Assembly (NCBI RefSeq): GCF_000960995.1
Contig: NZ_CP009435.1
Coordinates: forward strand, 620,001 to 684,000
Direction of reading: 5' to 3'
Source: Burkholderia glumae LMG 2196 = ATCC 33617
GTDB lineage: Bacteria > Pseudomonadota > Gammaproteobacteria > Burkholderiales > Burkholderiaceae
Length of the DNA: 64,000 nt
Shown here: piece after piece, positions 46,253 through 56,101 of the stretch
Numbering within the stretch: the stretch's first letter is position 1
Layout: each line of letters begins with the position of its first letter
Made by a program: the position numbers and the translations under genes
The notes under the pieces: generated by a model
What the model was told of the DNA's origin: nothing
Databases searched by the model: none
Seen by the model: only the letters and a program-made list of their open reading frames with translations

Positions 46253-46340
46253 TCAGATCTCCCAATCGTCTCGTCTTTCGTTGTTGATGTGTTGATGCTG
46301 CGTGGGGAAACCCACGACGCGAACCCGGCTGCGCGACCGC

Positions 46341-48929
46341 TCACTGCTGCGGCCAGATTTCACGACTGGCCGCCCGCACCGCCTGCGCGGATTCGAGCGA
46401 CAACAGGTCCTGCGCACGCTGCCGGCACAGCGCGTAGTCGAGGCCGCGCACGCGCGCCTTGATGCCCGGCACCGACACCGGATCGACCGACAGCTCGGTG
46501 ACGCCGAGGCCGACCAGGATCGGCACGGCGAGCGGATCGCCGCCGAGCGCGCCGCACACGCCGACCCACTTGCCGTGCTTCTGCGCGCCGCGCACGGCGG
46601 CGTCGATCAGGCGCAGCACGGCAGGGTGCAGGCCGTCGGCGAGCGCCGCGAGATCGGCCTGGCAGCGGTCCATCGCGAGCGTGTACTGGGTCAGGTCGTT
46701 GGTGCCGATCGAGAGGAAGTCGGCGTGCTGCGCGAGCTGGTCGGCGAGCAGCGCGGCCGACGGCACCTCGATCATCACGCCCACCTCGATCGGCTCGCCG
46801 CGGCCCGCCTCGCGCGCGAAGCCGTCGATGCGCTCGCGAATCCGCACCAGCTCGCCGACATCGGTGACCATCGGCAGCAGAATCCGCACCGCGCCGAACG
46901 GCTGCACGGCCAGCAGGCCGCGCAGCTGGTCGTCGAGCAGGTCCGGGCGCAACTGCGCGAGGCGGATGCCGCGCAGGCCGAGCGCCGGGTTCGGCTCGGG
47001 CGGCAGCGCCAGGTAATCGACCTCCTTGTCCGCGCCGACGTCGAGCGTGCGGATGATCGCGGTGCGCCCCTGCAGCGCGTCCACGATCGCCTGATAGCTG
47101 TCGCGATGCTCGTCGGTGGTCGGCGCCGCCTGGCGGTGGATGAACAGCAGCTCGGTGCGCAGCAGGCCGACCGCGTCGGCGCCGTGCTCGATGGCGGTCT
47201 TGGCGTCGTCGAGCGTCGCGATGTTGGCGGCCACCTCGATGCGGCGCGCGTCGGCCGTCACGGCCGCCTCGCCCGACTGGCGCCGGTTCGCCTCGCGTAC
47301 GCCGGCCAGGCGCTGGCGCTCGCGCCGCGCGCGTTCGACGTCGAGCGCGGTCGGCGCGTGTTCGAGCCGGCCGGCCGTGGCGTCGATCACCACCTGGGTC
47401 TGCTCGGGAATCGCGAACAGTGCGTCGCCGACCGCGACCAGCGCGGGAATGCCGAGCTGGCGCGCGATGATCGCCGCGTGCGAGGTGGCGCCGCCGCGCG
47501 CCATCACGAGCGCGCTCACGCGCTGGCGGTCAAGCGACGCCAGATCGGACGGCGTGAACTCCTCCGCGGCGAGCACCGCCTCCTCGGGCAGCTCGCGCGC
47601 GCCGCCGGCCGTGAGGCCGAGCGCGCGCAGCACGCGCTTTTCGATGTCGCGCAGGTCGGCCGCGCGCTCGGCCAGCAGCGGATCGTCGAGTTGGCCGAGC
47701 ACCGCGATCTGCGCGCGGATCGTCTCGCGCCACGCGTGCCCGGCGCTCTTGCCGAGGCTGATCAGGTCGCGCGCCGCGTCGAGCAGGGCCGGGTCCTCGA
47801 GCAGCACGCGATGCACGGCGAAGATCCCGGCCTCGCCCACCGCGCCGCGCTGCGAGGCGCCGCGCACGGTGTGCTCGAGTTCCGCGTCGACGGCCGCAAG
47901 CGCGCTGTCGAGCCGTCGGCTTTCGGCCGCCGGCGTTCCGCTCGCGAGTTCGGGCGGCCTCAGCTCGGCCTCGTCCCAGCGCACCAGCTTGCCGACCGCG
48001 ATGCCGGGCGCGGCGCAGACGCCGGCCAGCGTGTTCGGATCGAGCGCGGCGCCGCTCGGGCGCGGCCCCTTGGACACCGTGGGCGGCGCCTGGAGCGCGT
48101 GCGCGGCGCGCGTCTGCGCCTCGTCGTGCGCGGCGCGCTGCAGCTCCTCGGCGATCGCATCGACGGCCTGGGCCGCCTGCGGCCCCACGCCGACCAGCTC
48201 GATCTCGGCGCCTTCGCCGGCGCCGAGCGCGAGCAGCCCGACCACGCTCTCGATCGCCGCGCGCCGTTCGCCGAACTGCACATGGACGCGCGCATCGAGC
48301 CCGCGCGCCGCTTCGCGCGCCCGCGCGGCCGGCCTTGCATGCAGGCCGCCCGCGTTCGCGAGCGTGATCCGGCGGCGCGCTTCCATCGCGTCGGCGACGT
48401 CGCGTGCGGCGCCGGCCACCTCGGGCGAGGTCGCACGCAGCGTGAGCAGCGGCGAGACGGCCGCGCGCACCAGCCCGCTGCCGGCGCGCTCGACGATCTC
48501 GAACGCGTCCGAATTGGCGATCGCCACCACCGACACGAGGCTCGGCGCGGCCTGCGCGACCAGGTCGATGTCGAATTCGACCAGCACGTCGCCGGGCGCC
48601 ACGCGCGCGCCCGCCTCGACCTTGGGCATGAAGCCGCGGCCGCTCAGCTCGACCGTGTCGATGCCGATGTGCAGCAGCACCTCGGCGCCCTCGGCGGTGG
48701 TGATGGTGACCGCGTGGCCGGTACGCGCGAGATGCGTGACGATGCCGGCGCATGGCGCCACGAGCCGGCCCTCGAGCGGATCGATGCCGATCCCGTCGCC
48801 GAACATGCCGCCCGAGAACACCGGATCGGGCACCTCGGCGAGCGGCACGGCCGGCCCCGTCAGCGGCGCGAGCAGGACGAACTGTTCAGGGGATGCGTTC
48901 TTCAACTGGGACTCCTCGGCACGTCTCAT
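46341..48929 (-). CDS. PTS multiphosphoryl transfer protein (EIIA-HPr-EI)
   Basis: Carries the phosphate from PEP to NagE in one polypeptide. The 862 residues are EIIA-Glc (about 15-165, active His87 in VLLHIGID), HPr (about 185-270, His197 in GGLHARPAA) and EI (about 300-860, His484 in GGATSHAAI and a late GVCGALGGDP Cys). Similar to Pseudomonas NagF-type proteins. The ATG at 48929 is listed; a TTG eight codons later with GAGGAG six bases upstream is an alternative. Confidence 0.93.
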   Translation of the reverse strand: MRRAEESQLKNASPEQFVLLAPLTGPAVPLAEVPDPVFSGGMFGDGIGIDPLEGRLVAPCAGIVTHLARTGHAVTITTAEGAEVLLHIGIDTVELSGRGFMPKVEAGARVAPGDVLVEFDIDLVAQAAPSLVSVVAIANSDAFEIVERAGSGLVRAAVSPLLTLRATSPEVAGAARDVADAMEARRRITLANAGGLHARPAARAREAARGLDARVHVQFGERRAAIESVVGLLALGAGEGAEIELVGVGPQAAQAVDAIAEELQRAAHDEAQTRAAHALQAPPTVSKGPRPSGAALDPNTLAGVCAAPGIAVGKLVRWDEAELRPPELASGTPAAESRRLDSALAAVDAELEHTVRGASQRGAVGEAGIFAVHRVLLEDPALLDAARDLISLGKSAGHAWRETIRAQIAVLGQLDDPLLAERAADLRDIEKRVLRALGLTAGGARELPEEAVLAAEEFTPSDLASLDRQRVSALVMARGGATSHAAIIARQLGIPALVAVGDALFAIPEQTQVVIDATAGRLEHAPTALDVERARRERQRLAGVREANRRQSGEAAVTADARRIEVAANIATLDDAKTAIEHGADAVGLLRTELLFIHRQAAPTTDEHRDSYQAIVDALQGRTAIIRTLDVGADKEVDYLALPPEPNPALGLRGIRLAQLRPDLLDDQLRGLLAVQPFGAVRILLPMVTDVGELVRIRERIDGFAREAGRGEPIEVGVMIEVPSAALLADQLAQHADFLSIGTNDLTQYTLAMDRCQADLAALADGLHPAVLRLIDAAVRGAQKHGKWVGVCGALGGDPLAVPILVGLGVTELSVDPVSVPGIKARVRGLDYALCRQRAQDLLSLESAQAVRAASREIWPQQ

Positions 48930-48944
48930 CGTCTGTCTCGCGAC

Positions 48945-49961
48945 TCAGTGTGTTTCGGTGACTTTGTTCAGGTGGCGCGGCGCATCCGGATCGCGCCCGC
49001 GCGCGACCGCCAGATGCGCGGCCATCACGTAGAACGACAGGATCGCGGCGATCGGGTCGAGCGCCGTGTGGGCCGCGCGCGCGAGCGGCAGCAGCGCGCC
49101 GGGCGTGCCCTCGGGCGCGGCCAGCAGCACCCGCGCGCCGCGCTGGCGCATGTCGGCCGCGAACTGCAGCAGGCCGGCCTGCTCGGGGCCCGGCGGCGCG
49201 AACACCAGCAGCGGATAGTCGCGGTCGATCAATTCCATCGGGCCGTGCCGCACCTCGGCGCTCGAGAACGCCTCGGCCTGGATGCCCGAGGTCTCCTTCA
49301 GCTTCAGCGCGGCCTCCTGCGCGATCGCGAGACCGAGCCCGCGGCCGATCACGATCATGCGCTCGACCCCGCGCAGCTCGTCGATCGCCGCGCTCCAGTC
49401 GAGCGCGCCCGCGCTCGCGAGCGTCTCGGGCAATGCGCGCAGGCCCGTCATCAGTGCCGCGTCGCGCTGCCAGAGCGCCACGATCTGCGCCGACAGCGAC
49501 AGCATCGCGATGTAGCTCTTGGTGGCGGCCACCGACAGCTCGGGGCCCGCCCCGATCGGCAGCGCGTATTCGCTCGCCTCCGCGAGCGGCGAGGCCAGCA
49601 CGTTGACGGCCGCCACCGTCAGCGCGCCGGCGTCGCGCAGCGCGGTGAGGGTGTTGACGAGGTCGGGACTCTTGCCCGACTGCGAGAAGCCGACCGCGAG
49701 CTGGCCGCGCACGCGCAGCGGCGCCTGCTGCAGGGTCGCCACCGACATCGGCAGCGAGGCCACCGGCACGCCGAGCCGGCTCATCGTCAGGCTCGCGAAA
49801 TAGCTGGCGGCGTGGTCCGAGCTGCCGCGCGCGACCGTCAGCGCCACCTGCGGCGGTGCGGCGAGCAGGCGCTCGGCGAGCGCCTCCAGGCGCGAGGTGT
49901 CGGCCAGTTGCGCGGCGACCACGCGGGACGCTTCGCGCGCCTCTTCAAGCATATTCGACAA
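48945..49961 (-). CDS. nagB-II: SIS-domain glucosamine-6-phosphate deaminase (NagB-II type)
   Basis: Two SIS domains like the isomerase half of GlmS (ARGSSDHAASYFAS, FSQSGKSPD, VRHGPMELI), without the glutaminase half. In proteobacterial nag operons this family replaces NagB, giving fructose-6-phosphate and ammonia. The 338 residues start at TTG: AAGGAG lies six bases before it, while the ATG three codons on is too far. It overlaps nagA by 17 bases. Confidence 0.88.
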   Translation of the reverse strand: MSNMLEEAREASRVVAAQLADTSRLEALAERLLAAPPQVALTVARGSSDHAASYFASLTMSRLGVPVASLPMSVATLQQAPLRVRGQLAVGFSQSGKSPDLVNTLTALRDAGALTVAAVNVLASPLAEASEYALPIGAGPELSVAATKSYIAMLSLSAQIVALWQRDAALMTGLRALPETLASAGALDWSAAIDELRGVERMIVIGRGLGLAIAQEAALKLKETSGIQAEAFSSAEVRHGPMELIDRDYPLLVFAPPGPEQAGLLQFAADMRQRGARVLLAAPEGTPGALLPLARAAHTALDPIAAILSFYVMAAHLAVARGRDPDAPRHLNKVTETH

Positions 49962-51048
49962 TCGATTCTCCTTCGACGTAGGTCGCGCTCAGGTTCAGGT
50001 CGCGGTCGAACACGGCGATGTCGGCCCAGGCGCCGCGCGCGAGGCGGCCGCGATCCTCGAGGCCGAGATAGTCGGCGGCGAAGCGCGACATCCGGTTCGA
50101 TACGTCGGCGATCGGCAGCCCGATCGACACCAGGTTGCGGAACGCCTGGTCCATCGTCAGCGTGCTGCCGGCCAGCGTGCCGTCGGCCAGCCGCACGCCG
50201 CCGAGACACTTGGTGACGTGCTGGCTGCCGAGCCGGTATTCGCCGTCGGGCATGCCGGTGGCCGAGGTGCTGTCGGTCACCACGTACAGGCGCGGGATCG
50301 CGCGCAGCGCGGCGCGGATCGCACCGGGATGGACGTGCAGCAGGTCGGGGATGATCTCCGCGTACTCGGCATGGGCGAGCGCGGCGCCGACCAGACCGGG
50401 GTTGCGGTGGTGCAGCGGCGACATCGCGTTGAACAGGTGCGTGAAGCCGCAGGCGCCATGCTTGAGCGCGGCGACGCCCTCCTCATAGGTGGCGAGCGAA
50501 TGGCCGAGCTGCACGCGCACGCCGCGCGCGGCCATCTCCGAGATGATCTCGATGTGGCCGGCGATCTCGGGCGCGAGCGTGACCACGCGGATCGGCGCGA
50601 TCGCGAGATAGCGCAGCACCTCGTCGAGCGCGGCCGATACCGCCGCGTCGGGCTGCGCGCCGAGCTTGCCGGGGTTGATGTAAGGGCCTTCGAGATGGAC
50701 GCCGAGCACGCGCGCGCAGCCCGGCGTGCGGTTGCGCGCGCGCTCGCCGAGCTGCGCGACCACCTTCATCAGTTCGTCGCGCGGCGCCGTCATGGTGGTG
50801 GCGAGCAGGCTGGTGGTGCCGTAGCGGGCGTGGGTCCGGCCGATGGTCTCGATCGCGTCGCCGCCCTCCATCACGTCGGCTCCGCCGCCGCCATGCACGT
50901 GCAGGTCGATGAAGCCCGGCACGATGTACGGCGCGTCGTTCATCGACGGGTCGACGGCATGGCCCGACAGCGCGGTGATCCGGCCGTTGCCGAACTCGAT
51001 CGTGCCGTAGCGCCAGCCTTCGGCGGTCAGTAGGTTTCCGGTCAGCAT
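49945..51048 (-). CDS. nagA: N-acetylglucosamine-6-phosphate deacetylase
   Basis: Removes acetate from GlcNAc-6-P, before NagB-II. The 367 residues have the amidohydrolase metal motif GFIDLHVHGG, HLEGPYINPGKLGA, LGHS and HLFNAMSPLHHR. The ATG reading MLTGNLL gives the usual length; another ATG eight codons upstream (51072) is possible. First gene of the operon, behind a good sigma-70 promoter. Confidence 0.94.
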   Translation of the reverse strand: MLTGNLLTAEGWRYGTIEFGNGRITALSGHAVDPSMNDAPYIVPGFIDLHVHGGGGADVMEGGDAIETIGRTHARYGTTSLLATTMTAPRDELMKVVAQLGERARNRTPGCARVLGVHLEGPYINPGKLGAQPDAAVSAALDEVLRYLAIAPIRVVTLAPEIAGHIEIISEMAARGVRVQLGHSLATYEEGVAALKHGACGFTHLFNAMSPLHHRNPGLVGAALAHAEYAEIIPDLLHVHPGAIRAALRAIPRLYVVTDSTSATGMPDGEYRLGSQHVTKCLGGVRLADGTLAGSTLTMDQAFRNLVSIGLPIADVSNRMSRFAADYLGLEDRGRLARGAWADIAVFDRDLNLSATYVEGESIVEYA

Positions 51049-51136
51049 CTCGTTCACTTGTATCCGGGTCATGCGGGTTGCGAGAGAAGGCCGGCCGGCG
51101 GGCCGCGACGGGCTCGCCCCCGGCCGAAGCGAGCTG

Positions 51137-51164
51137 ATTATATAACCAAACTAATACCAGTCAA
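51137..51164 (-). promoter_or_regulatory. nag operon promoter with GntR-like half-sites
   Basis: On the minus strand TTGACT (51159-51164), a 16-base spacer and TATAAT (51137-51142) are near consensus. The spacer carries TGGTATTAGTTTGGT, two TGGT repeats like half-sites of GlcNAc-responsive GntR/HutC regulators (DasR, NagQ). Such a repressor would block the promoter. Confidence 0.65.
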
Positions 51165-51809
51165 TTTAGCCGGACCGATCCCTGACGATCGCTGAAATGC
51201 CGCGCCGCATCGGAGGTTTAGTGGCGAAAGCGCCTTGTTTATCGCGGTTTTTTCGAATCGGTATTTACCCCGAGGCGGTATTCCGGGGCAAAGGCCGGCG
51301 TGGCACGCCATGCGCTGCTTCGGCCGGAAACCATACCTGCATAGAACCAGTTCCGCGAACTGGTATCCGTGCCCGAACCCGCCCCCGCCGCACCGCGGGG
51401 TATCGTGCCGCCCGCGCGCGGCGCGCCAGCAGGCAAGCGCGCCACCGCACGCCACCGGCGCGTCGCGTTCTGCCGCGACTGCGCGGCGGGCGCAGCGTCA
51501 CGCGGCCGGCCCGCTCGCCGTGGAAGCGAACCTGGATGGTGCCGATCGGCGCCGAGGATGCGCCTCGAAGGCGCGAGTCGATCCGCGAACGCACGGCCGA
51601 CCGGTGGGCGAAGCGCGGCCGCTGCGCGACGCGCTCGAGGCGATCGTCGGCAAGCCCCGCAGATCAACGCCTGCGCGATGTTCCATGCCCGATCGCGCGG
51701 CATCGGCTGCCAGGCGGCGGTGCGCCGGGCGTAGGCCCGCGAAAGGCGGTGCAGGCCGGGGCGCGGCGCGGGCGCCGGCCGACGGCGGTCACGGCGATGG
51801 CGGCAAGCC
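51165..51809. other. Non-coding region between nagA and the J-domain gene
   Basis: Nothing convincing is encoded here: open frames are Arg/Ala/Pro-rich shadows. The first 200 bases are AT-richer. It contains the operator-like palindrome at 51346-51364 and several GGTAT words. A gntR-type nag regulator is absent. Confidence 0.55.
51346..51364. promoter_or_regulatory. Perfect palindrome ACCAGTTC-CGC-GAACTGGT
   Basis: An 8-bp inverted repeat around CGC. It shares ACTGGTAT with the nagA promoter site, 190 bases away, so the same regulator may bind both. Confidence 0.45.
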
Positions 51810-52718
51810 TCAGAACGTATCGGCCGCGATCGGCTGCGGGCCCATGGTGCCGTCCGAGGCCGGAAACAGCGCGATGCTCGCGCTCTGATAGCGGAGGTCG
51901 CCATCAGTGGCGTATTCCTGCAGCCCGATGGGCTCCGTCCTGAAGGTGCTGCCGTCGTCCAGCTGCCGATAGTGCAGATCGTAGCGGCCGGGCGCGAGCA
52001 TCTGCAGCCGGAACGACCGGCCGGCCGGAATGAAGAACTGGCGGACCACGGCCGGCCCCGCCTCATCGTCGATGCGGATCAGCTTGCCGTGGACGTCAAA
52101 CGGATTGCCGGTGTTGTCGATCGTGATGGTCGAATGGCCGTCGTTCGCCGACACCGGATAGCCGCTCAGATAGGCAGCCCGATCCGGCCATGCGAGCCCG
52201 TTGGGTGCGACCGAGGGGCGGACGTAGCGCGGGCCGTCCTTCGTCAGCGGAATGGCGCCCGGCGACGGCGGCGTATACGACCCGGCGGGTGTCGCGATCG
52301 GCGGCGGCACGGCGACGTCCAGCTGGCCCGGCACACGGACCTGCTTCACCAGCAGGCTGACGCCCAGCCAGGCAATCACGCCGATCAGCAGCCAGACGGG
52401 CAGCGGCAGGCGCCGGCCCGGGCCGGTTCGCGCCGGCTGCGGGCGAGCGGCGGCGGCAGGCTCGGGCGCGTCTTGGCGCGCGGCGTGCGCCGCCTCGTGC
52501 TCCTTTTTCGCCAGCCATTCGTCGTGATCCGCGCGCCGGGATGGATCGCTGAGCACGTCGTAGGCGGCATTGATGATCGTGAAGATCCGCGCCGCCCGCG
52601 GGTCGCGATTGCGATCGGGATGGTACTTCTGCGCAAGGCTTTTATAGGCGGCGCGAATCACCTCCGGAGGCGCATCGCGCGATACCTTCAGATTGTCATA
52701 ATGACTATGGATTTTCAT
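51810..52718 (-). CDS. J-domain (DnaJ-like) membrane protein
   Basis: A 302-residue protein: J domain (about 1-70) with the HPD motif in QKYHPDRNR, a charged linker, one TM helix (near residues 105-125, PVWLLIGVIAWLGVSLLV) and a 170-residue C-terminal part that ends up outside. The J domain would stimulate an Hsp70. The C-part has no recognised domain. The ATG before KIHSHYDNL is chosen over an upstream start. It stands alone before dnaE2. Confidence 0.82.
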   Translation of the reverse strand: MKIHSHYDNLKVSRDAPPEVIRAAYKSLAQKYHPDRNRDPRAARIFTIINAAYDVLSDPSRRADHDEWLAKKEHEAAHAARQDAPEPAAAARPQPARTGPGRRLPLPVWLLIGVIAWLGVSLLVKQVRVPGQLDVAVPPPIATPAGSYTPPSPGAIPLTKDGPRYVRPSVAPNGLAWPDRAAYLSGYPVSANDGHSTITIDNTGNPFDVHGKLIRIDDEAGPAVVRQFFIPAGRSFRLQMLAPGRYDLHYRQLDDGSTFRTEPIGLQEYATDGDLRYQSASIALFPASDGTMGPQPIAADTF

Positions 52719-52854
52719 CCCTTTCCCCGACACGACGGCACGCGTGGCCCGCCACCCGTAGCGGTCCCATCTTACCGCAGCGATCGGACGCGCCGTCGAA
52801 CCGATTCTGCCGCCGTCCCGCTGATCCGGCAGGGCCGCCCGCCGCTCGGCAAGC

Positions 52855-55800
52855 TCAGTGAAACTCGCGGCTCGACGTGCGCAGCCCGCCCAGCAGCGGC
52901 GTCAGGTCCTCCAGGTACTGTGCGATCAGATGCCGGACCTCGTTCTCGCTCTGCCATACGCCGTACACGGCAAGCAGCCGCGCCTCGAGGATCTCGCGGC
53001 GCTGCCGCTCGATCAGCTCGCGCCGCACGATCACGTTCACGCAGCCGGTCTCGTCCTCCAGCGTGACGAACAGCGTGCCCTTCGCGGTGCCCGGCATCTG
53101 CCGCGCGGTGACGATCCCGCAGGCGCGCGCGAGCCGCTTGTTGCGGTGGCGGCCCAGTTCCTCGGCCGAGCACAGCCGGCGCGCACGCAGCGCGTCGCGC
53201 AGCAGCGCCACCGGATGCCGGTTCAGCGTCAGGCCGACGGTGCGATAGTCGGCGAGGATGTCGTCGGCCTCGGACGGCGCACCGAGCGCCGGCTTCACCG
53301 GTTCGTCGATCGGCGCGGCGGCCAGCAGGTCGCGCGACGGCGCCGCGGCCACGGCCTGCCAGAGCGCGGCGCGCCGGTTGCCGGCGAGCGCCGCGAGCGC
53401 GTTCGCGGCCGCCAGCGCCTCCAGCTCGCGCCGCGCCAGCCGCGCGCGGCGCGCCAGATCGTCGACGCTCTCGAACGGCCGCGCGGCGCGCGCCGCCTCG
53501 ATGCGCAGCGCGGCCTCGCGGCCCAGCCCGGCCACCAGCGCCATGCCGAGCCGCACGGCCGGCCGGCCCGCGGGCGGCGGCTCGCCGGGCAGCGCCTCGA
53601 GCGAGGCGTCCCAGCCGCTCGCCGTCACATCGATCGGCCGCACCGTCACGCCGTGCCGCTTCGCGTCCTGCACCAGCTGCGCGGGCGGATAGAAGCCCAT
53701 CGGCTGGCTGTTCAGCAGCGCGGCGAGGAAGATCGCCGGCTCGTGGCACTTGAGCCAGCTGCTCGCATAGACGAGGATCGCGAAGCTCGCCGCATGGCTC
53801 TCCGGAAAGCCGTATTCGCCGAAGCCCTTGATCTGCTCGAAGATCTGGTCGGCGAAGCGCTCCGGATAATCGCGCGCGAGCATGCCCTCGACGATCCGCT
53901 CGCGATACTTGCCGAGATCGCCCTTGCGCTTCCAGGCCGCCATCGCGCGCCTCAGTTCGTCGGCCTCGCCGGGCGTGAAGCCGGCCGCGATGATCGCGAT
54001 CTGCATCACCTGCTCCTGGAAGATCGGCACGCCTTTGGTGCGTTCGAGCGCCGGCTTCAGATCCTCCTTCGGATACTCGACGGGCTCGAGCCCCTGGCGC
54101 CGCCGCAGGTACGGATGCACCGCGCCGCCCTGGATCGGCCCCGGCCGCACGAGCGCCACCTCGATCACGAGATCGTAGTAGCAGGCCGGCTTCAGCCGCG
54201 GCAGCATCGACATCTGCGCGCGCGACTCGATCTGGAACACGCCCACCGTATCGGCGCGCGAGATCATCGCGTAGGTCGCCTCGTCGCCCTCCTCGAGGTC
54301 AGCCAGACGCATGCGCGTGCCGCGCCACGCCTCGACGAAATCGAACGCGCGATGCAGCGCGCTCAGCATGCCGAGCGCGAGCACGTCGACCTTCATGAGC
54401 CCGAGCGCCTCGAGATCGTCCTTGTCCCACTGGATCACGCGGCGCCCCGCCATCGCCGCGTTCTCGATCGGCACGAGCCGCGTAAGCTTGCCGCGACTGA
54501 TCACGAAGCCGCCCGAATGCTGCGACAGGTGGCGCGGGAAGCCGAGCAGCCGCGACGCCAGCTCGGCCCAGGCGCGGATCAGCGGCACCTCGGGATCGAG
54601 CCCGACCGAGGCGAAGCGCGCGAGCAGGTCGGCGCTGCCGTCGAACCAGCGGTGCCCCTTGGCGACGCGCTCGACCAGCATCGGATCGACGCCGAGCGCC
54701 TTGCCGGTCTCGCGCAGCGCGCCGCGCGGCCGGTAGGTGGAGACGGCCGCCGCGAGCGCGGTGCGATCCTTGCCGTACTTCGCGTAGATGTACTGGATCA
54801 CTTCCTCGCGCCGCTCGTGCTCGAAATCGACGTCGATGTCGGGCGGCTCGCCGCGCTCGCGGCTGATGAAGCGCTCGAACAGCATCGTGCTGCGCTTCGG
54901 GTCGACCGCCGTCACGCCGAGGCAATAGCAGACCACCGAGTTCGCGGCCGAGCCGCGCCCCTGACAGAGGATGTCCTGCTCGCGCGCGAACTTGACGATG
55001 TCGTAGACGGTCAGGAAGAACGGTTCGTATTCCATCTCGGCGATCAGCGCGAGCTCGTGGCGGATCTGCGCCTCGACCTCGGCCGGCAGCCCTTCCGGAA
55101 AGCGCTTTCGCGCCCCGCGCCAGGTTTCCTGCGCCAGGTAATCGGTCGGCGTCATCCCCGCCGGCACGATCTCGTGCGGATATTCGTATTTCAGCGTGCC
55201 CATGTCGAAGCGGCAGGCGTCGAGCATCCGGCAGGTCTCGGCAATCGCCTCCTGCGGAAACAGCCGCGCGATGCGCCCGAGCCCGCGCAGGTGCTGCTCG
55301 GCGTTGGCGGCCAGCGCGTAGCCGCATTCGCCGACCGGCCGGCCGATCCGGATCGCCGTCATGAGGTCCTGCAGCGGCTTGCGCGAACGCAGGTGCATCG
55401 TCACGTCGCCGAGCGCGACGAGCGGCATCGCGCGCTGCACGCCGGCTGCCTCGATCGTCTCGCGATACAGGCCGTCGAGCGAGCGCCCCAGTTGCACGAG
55501 GCCGAGCCGCGCGCGCTCGCCGAACTGCGCCGCGCACCACGCGAGCTGCGCGTCGAGCACGTCGGCGCGCACCGGATAGGCCGGCACCAGGATCGCGAAG
55601 CAGTCGGGCATGCCGCGCAGATGCGCGAACTCGGGCGGCGGCGCGGCCAGCATGCGCGGCGTGAGCGTGTAGCTACCCTTCGGCGCCGCCATGCGCCGCC
55701 ATGAGATCAGCTCGGACAGGTTGCCGTAGCCCTCGCGGTTGCATGCCAGCAGCACCAGCCCGAACCCGCCCGGGCCGGGATCGCCGCCCGGCGCGACGCG

Positions 55801-56097
55801 CTCGGGCGTCAGCTCGAAATACGCGCCGACGGCGAGCCGGAACGGCTCGGGCCGGTCCGCCGGCGGCGCGCCCGCCGCCTTCCACGCGGCCTCGAGTTCG
55901 GCGTTCTTCGCCTTCACGGCCACGTGCATGCGCGGCGCGCCGGCGAGCGAACAGGCGTCGGTGACGGCGATGCCGCGATAGCCGAGCGCGTGCGCGCGCG
56001 CCACGAGCTCGTCGGCCGAGGACGCGCCGCACAGGAACGAGAAATTCGTGCGGCAGAACAGCTCCGCGTAGGCAGGCAGGGCCGACGGCATCGCCAT
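52855..56097 (-). CDS. dnaE2: Error-prone DNA polymerase ImuC/DnaE2
   Basis: Translesion C-family polymerase that works with ImuA and ImuB in SOS mutagenesis. The 1080 residues show the N-terminal PHP domain (FLCGASSADELVARA), the catalytic PDIDVDFEHERR in the palm, ERFISRERGEPP, and the helix-hairpin-helix and OB-fold end. The start follows imuB by four bases. Confidence 0.95.
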   Translation of the reverse strand: MAMPSALPAYAELFCRTNFSFLCGASSADELVARAHALGYRGIAVTDACSLAGAPRMHVAVKAKNAELEAAWKAAGAPPADRPEPFRLAVGAYFELTPERVAPGGDPGPGGFGLVLLACNREGYGNLSELISWRRMAAPKGSYTLTPRMLAAPPPEFAHLRGMPDCFAILVPAYPVRADVLDAQLAWCAAQFGERARLGLVQLGRSLDGLYRETIEAAGVQRAMPLVALGDVTMHLRSRKPLQDLMTAIRIGRPVGECGYALAANAEQHLRGLGRIARLFPQEAIAETCRMLDACRFDMGTLKYEYPHEIVPAGMTPTDYLAQETWRGARKRFPEGLPAEVEAQIRHELALIAEMEYEPFFLTVYDIVKFAREQDILCQGRGSAANSVVCYCLGVTAVDPKRSTMLFERFISRERGEPPDIDVDFEHERREEVIQYIYAKYGKDRTALAAAVSTYRPRGALRETGKALGVDPMLVERVAKGHRWFDGSADLLARFASVGLDPEVPLIRAWAELASRLLGFPRHLSQHSGGFVISRGKLTRLVPIENAAMAGRRVIQWDKDDLEALGLMKVDVLALGMLSALHRAFDFVEAWRGTRMRLADLEEGDEATYAMISRADTVGVFQIESRAQMSMLPRLKPACYYDLVIEVALVRPGPIQGGAVHPYLRRRQGLEPVEYPKEDLKPALERTKGVPIFQEQVMQIAIIAAGFTPGEADELRRAMAAWKRKGDLGKYRERIVEGMLARDYPERFADQIFEQIKGFGEYGFPESHAASFAILVYASSWLKCHEPAIFLAALLNSQPMGFYPPAQLVQDAKRHGVTVRPIDVTASGWDASLEALPGEPPPAGRPAVRLGMALVAGLGREAALRIEAARAARPFESVDDLARRARLARRELEALAAANALAALAGNRRAALWQAVAAAPSRDLLAAAPIDEPVKPALGAPSEADDILADYRTVGLTLNRHPVALLRDALRARRLCSAEELGRHRNKRLARACGIVTARQMPGTAKGTLFVTLEDETGCVNVIVRRELIERQRREILEARLLAVYGVWQSENEVRHLIAQYLEDLTPLLGGLRTSSREFH

Positions 56098-56101
56098 CGC
56101 G

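Noticed and set aside
51197..51943. Several open frames between nagA and the J-domain gene
   Set aside because: Arg/Ala/Pro-rich on both strands, no start with a ribosome site and no family; I could not support a gntR remnant either.
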